Assembly: GCA_937991555.1 (NCBI GenBank)
Contig: CALKHU010000098.1
Span: forward strand, 1 to 7,700
DNA from: an uncultured Caulobacter sp.
GTDB lineage: Bacteria; Pseudomonadota; Alphaproteobacteria; Caulobacterales; Caulobacteraceae
Length of the DNA stretch: 7,700 nt
Direction of reading: 5' to 3'
Shown: positions 6,712 to 7,700 of the stretch, one piece after another
Layout of the letters: each line of letters begins with the position of its first letter
Position numbering within the stretch: position 1 is the first letter of the stretch
Notes under the pieces: model-generated
The model's input: only the letters and a program-made list of their open reading frames with translations
The model's database searches: none
What the model was told of the DNA's origin: nothing
Program-made: the position numbers and the translations under genes

Positions 6712-7338
6712 TCAGCCGTGCGGGTGGGGGAACATGCCCATGTGCGAGAGCACGGCCCGCAGGAAGTTCTCCTCCCCGCCGAGCGTGTCCTTGAGCGGAT
6801 CGAACTGATGGAAGGCGCTCATCTCGGCGAGGCCGTGCGCCGCGCACCAGGCGGCGATGGTGGCCAGTTCGACGTCGATCTCGGGAACGTCCGGACCGGA
6901 GGCCTCGCGGAAGGAGTCCTGGACCATGCAGTAGGCGCTGTCCTGATCGGACTTCATGCCCTCCGGCAGGGCCACCTTGTCGCGCGAGGCGTCGTACATG
7001 ACCCGATACAGCGCCGGGTGCCGCTGGGCGAACTGGACGTAGGCGACGCCGATCTCGGTCATCACCTGGCGCACGTCGGCGGCGCGGGCGCGCCCCTCGC
7101 GCATGGCGTCGCCGAGCAGGTCCCAGCCCACATGGGCGACCGCGTCCAGCAACTCGCCCTTGTCCTTGAAATGGTGATAGGGCGCCGCCGGGCTGACCCC
7201 TGCCTCCCGCGCCACCGCCCGCAGCGACAGCGCGCTCGGCCCCTCGTTCTCGAGGATCCGCCGGGCGGCGTCCACGAGGGCGCGACGCAGGTCGCCATGG
7301 TGGTAGGGCCGGGTCTCGGCGGTTGCAGGTTCTCTCAT
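6712..7338 (-). CDS. TetR/AcrR-family transcriptional regulator with WHG-type C-terminal domain
   Basis: A 208-residue one-component repressor-type protein. The N-terminal DNA-binding domain has the usual TetR layout: YHHGDLRRALVDAARRIL (residues 12-29) as helix 1, then LSLRAVAREAGVSPAAPYHH (38-57) with the helix-turn-helix, then FKDKGELLDAV. The C-terminal ligand-binding region contains AAWCAAHGLAEM (162-173), the W...HG signature of the WHG group (TetR_C_33). The ligand cannot be told. ATG 7338 is preferred; a TTG at 7366-7368 would add ten residues but lies inside the large dyad and has no ribosome binding site. The 159-base region between this gene and the divergent small membrane protein gene holds two dyads, which suggests that the protein represses itself and its neighbour. 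Confidence 0.93.
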   Translation of the reverse strand: MREPATAETRPYHHGDLRRALVDAARRILENEGPSALSLRAVAREAGVSPAAPYHHFKDKGELLDAVAHVGWDLLGDAMREGRARAADVRQVMTEIGVAYVQFAQRHPALYRVMYDASRDKVALPEGMKSDQDSAYCMVQDSFREASGPDVPEIDVELATIAAWCAAHGLAEMSAFHQFDPLKDTLGGEENFLRAVLSHMGMFPHPHG

Positions 7339-7345
7339 CACGGAC

Positions 7346-7374
7346 ACTCTAAAACTAAATCCGAACAACGTAAA
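7346..7374 (-). promoter_or_regulatory. Weak candidate promoter for the TetR gene
   Basis: On the minus strand TTTACG (7374-7369) and TAGAGT (7351-7346) are 17 bases apart, matching 4 of 6 and 3 of 6 consensus positions. Transcription would start at about 7339, almost at the ATG (7338), giving a nearly leaderless message. That would fit the absence of a good ribosome binding site there. The -35 lies inside the left half of the 40-bp dyad, so a bound regulator would block it. Confidence 0.25.
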
Positions 7375-7398
7375 GATTGATCTTGACGTCGTTCAGAT
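7359..7398. promoter_or_regulatory. 40-bp imperfect dyad, candidate TetR operator
   Basis: The sequence is symmetric about the point between 7378 and 7379. Of 20 paired positions 16 match: ATC, GAAC, ACGT and AAGAT in the left half against ATCTT, ACGT, GTTC and GAT in the right half, with single mismatches between the blocks. It contains the -35 box (7383-7388) of the small-protein promoter and lies just upstream of the TetR ATG. Size and symmetry suit one or two TetR-family dimers. That the neighbouring TetR protein binds here is inference from position. Confidence 0.68.
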
Positions 7399-7410
7399 AG
7401 GTGCTATCTA
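7383..7410 (+). promoter_or_regulatory. Housekeeping promoter of the small membrane protein gene
   Basis: TTGACG at 7383-7388 is a 5 of 6 match to the -35 consensus. GCTATCTA at 7403-7410 matches six of eight positions of the Caulobacter -10 pattern GCTANAWC. The gap from the end of the 7-base -35 element to GCTA is 13 bases, within the 10-14 expected for the Caulobacter vegetative sigma factor. The start of transcription should be near 7417. Two dyads cover the -35 and the -10, so the promoter looks built to be repressed. Confidence 0.68.
7395..7409. promoter_or_regulatory. Second dyad over the -10 box
   Basis: AGATAG (7395-7400) and CTATCT (7404-7409) are perfect inverted arms around GTG. 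With one mismatch the symmetry extends to 7393-7411. The right arm lies in the -10 box and the left arm overlaps the right end of the 40-bp dyad. It could be a second operator for the same regulator or a site for another protein. The arms differ in sequence from the large dyad. Confidence 0.5.
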
Positions 7411-7416
7411 AGCATC

Positions 7417-7490
7417 GTCCAGATCGGACGACCCCTCCTCCCCGAGGGGCATAACGGGGGGCCCGGCAACCGGGTCCATAACTTAAGGAT
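7417..7490 (+). promoter_or_regulatory. Structured 5' leader of the small membrane protein gene
   Basis: Between the predicted transcription start and the ribosome binding site two hairpins are visible. The first pairs CCCCTC (7432-7437) with GAGGGG (7444-7449). The second, 7459-7477, has the core CCGG/CCGG within CCCGG-CAA-CCGGG and extends to eight pairs including one G-U. The loop bases CCCC (7440-7443) can also pair with GGGG (7456-7459), which would make an H-type pseudoknot with the A-rich third loop CATAAC. ATAAC occurs twice, at 7451-7455 and 7478-7482, flanking the second hairpin. A further small dyad, TCGTCC/GGACGA (7415-7420, 7426-7431), lies at the very 5' end. I do not recognise a known riboswitch class. 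Confidence 0.42.
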
Positions 7491-7497
7491 GTGTGTC

Positions 7498-7611
7498 ATG
7501 ACCCTCGCCAAGCTGATCGCTTTCGAACGCTTCTTCGACCGCACGGGCGTCGCCCTTCTGCTGGTCCTGGGCGCCGCGCTTACGGGCGCCGTGGTGTTCG
7601 TCGGCCTGTAA
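7498..7611 (+). CDS. 37-residue single-span membrane protein of unknown function
   Basis: An unrecognised small protein of 37 residues. Residues 1-16 (MTLAKLIAFERFFDRT) form a likely amphipathic, charged segment with K5, E10, R11, D14 and R15. Residues 17-37 are uninterrupted hydrophobic and small residues (GVALLLVLGAALTGAVVFVG plus Leu), long enough for one membrane helix that runs to the very C-terminus and includes a small-xxx-small pair at A26 and G30. AAGGA at 7485-7489 stands eight bases before the ATG, a good ribosome binding site. An in-frame ATG at 7489 would add three residues but leaves no room for that site. The reading frame closes with TAA, and the gene has its own promoter, structured leader and terminator, which supports a real gene. 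By size and topology it could be a regulator of a membrane complex or a type I toxin-like peptide; neither can be shown here. Confidence 0.72.
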   Translation: MTLAKLIAFERFFDRTGVALLLVLGAALTGAVVFVGL

Positions 7612-7632
7612 CGGAGTTCCAGCTCGATCCAG

Positions 7633-7660
7633 CCGCCCGCGCCCCCTGGGGGCCGGGCGG
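7633..7660 (+). repeat. 3' untranslated hairpin upstream of the terminator
   Basis: CCGCCCG (7633-7639) pairs perfectly with CGGGCGG (7654-7660). After a single bulged C, GCCCC (7641-7645) pairs with GGGGC (7649-7653) around a CTG loop. The stem is about twelve pairs, nearly all G-C. No T-tract follows, so it is not itself an intrinsic terminator. It may protect the 3' end of the short transcript or act with the terminator 15 bases downstream. Confidence 0.55.
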
Positions 7661-7674
7661 TCAGCCAGAACCTC

Positions 7675-7698
7675 AGGGGCGCCGCGGCGCCCCTTTTT
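7675..7698 (+). terminator. Rho-independent terminator after the small membrane protein gene
   Basis: GGGGCGC (7676-7682) pairs with GCGCCCC (7687-7693) around a CGCG loop; an A-T pair (7675/7694) extends the stem to eight pairs. Five T residues follow at 7694-7698. It lies 64 bases after the TAA at 7609-7611 and is the only textbook intrinsic terminator in the window. It closes a transcript of roughly 280 bases that begins near 7417. Confidence 0.8.
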
Positions 7699-7700
7699 CT

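Noticed and set aside
6647..6847. Upstream extension of the CBS protein to 6847
   Set aside because: It overlaps the TetR gene out of frame and adds low-complexity sequence. The ATG at 6646 has GGAG six bases upstream and begins the canonical CBS start.
7339..7368. TTG start for the TetR protein at 7368
   Set aside because: The ten added residues are not family-like, the codon lies within the candidate operator and no ribosome binding site precedes it.
7417..7490. A known riboswitch (preQ1, SAM-II or mini-ykkC type) in the leader
   Set aside because: The hairpin-plus-pseudoknot shape is suggestive, but the conserved bases of those classes, for example ACGR loops or the preQ1 tail, are not present.
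1..7700. Defence system, mobile island, CRISPR array or tRNA gene
   Set aside because: All long genes are recognisable housekeeping, transport or regulatory families with uniform high-GC codon use. No repeat array, integrase, transposase or cloverleaf was found on either strand.

Overview
The window is ordinary, gene-dense, very GC-rich chromosome of an alphaproteobacterium, most likely from Caulobacterales (Caulobacter/Phenylobacterium/Brevundimonas type). The gene order argH - small lptM-like lipoprotein gene - lysA, divergent from a membrane-anchored tlpA, is an alphaproteobacterial arrangement. The clearest promoter in the window (-35 at 7383, -10 at 7403) also fits the Caulobacter housekeeping pattern TTGACGS-N10-14-GCTANAWC. 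No tRNA, rRNA, insertion sequence, CRISPR array or phage gene is visible.

Left part (1-3108): the last codons of a rightward crotonase-family enoyl-CoA hydratase face the 3' end of a leftward three-gene operon, argH > lptM-like > lysA. A strong symmetric hairpin lies between the two 3' ends. argH makes arginine from argininosuccinate, lysA makes lysine from meso-diaminopimelate, and the small lipoprotein probably serves the LPS export apparatus.

Middle (3109-4457): tlpA, a periplasmic thioredoxin-like reductant anchored in the inner membrane, starts on the base next to the argH start codon. A GNAT acetyltransferase is translationally coupled to it through an ATGA overlap. The GNAT gene converges on the next leftward block with a 16-base overlap.

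Right part (4442-7338, leftward): TetR/AcrR regulator with a WHG-type C-terminal domain > two-CBS-domain protein > gluQ (glutamyl-Q tRNA(Asp) synthetase, GTG start) > EamA/DMT transporter. Gaps are 65 and 34 bases, then an ATGA overlap, so co-transcription is plausible.

Far right (7339-7700): this is the most interesting stretch. Divergent from the TetR gene is a compact unit of about 300 bases: a good promoter embedded in a 40-bp near-perfect dyad, a second dyad over the -10, a structured leader of about 80 bases that could fold as an H-type pseudoknot plus a hairpin, an unrecognised 37-codon single-span membrane protein with a clear ribosome binding site, and a two-hairpin 3' end with an intrinsic terminator. 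I infer that the TetR protein controls this small membrane protein. The ligand and the role of the peptide cannot be told from sequence.
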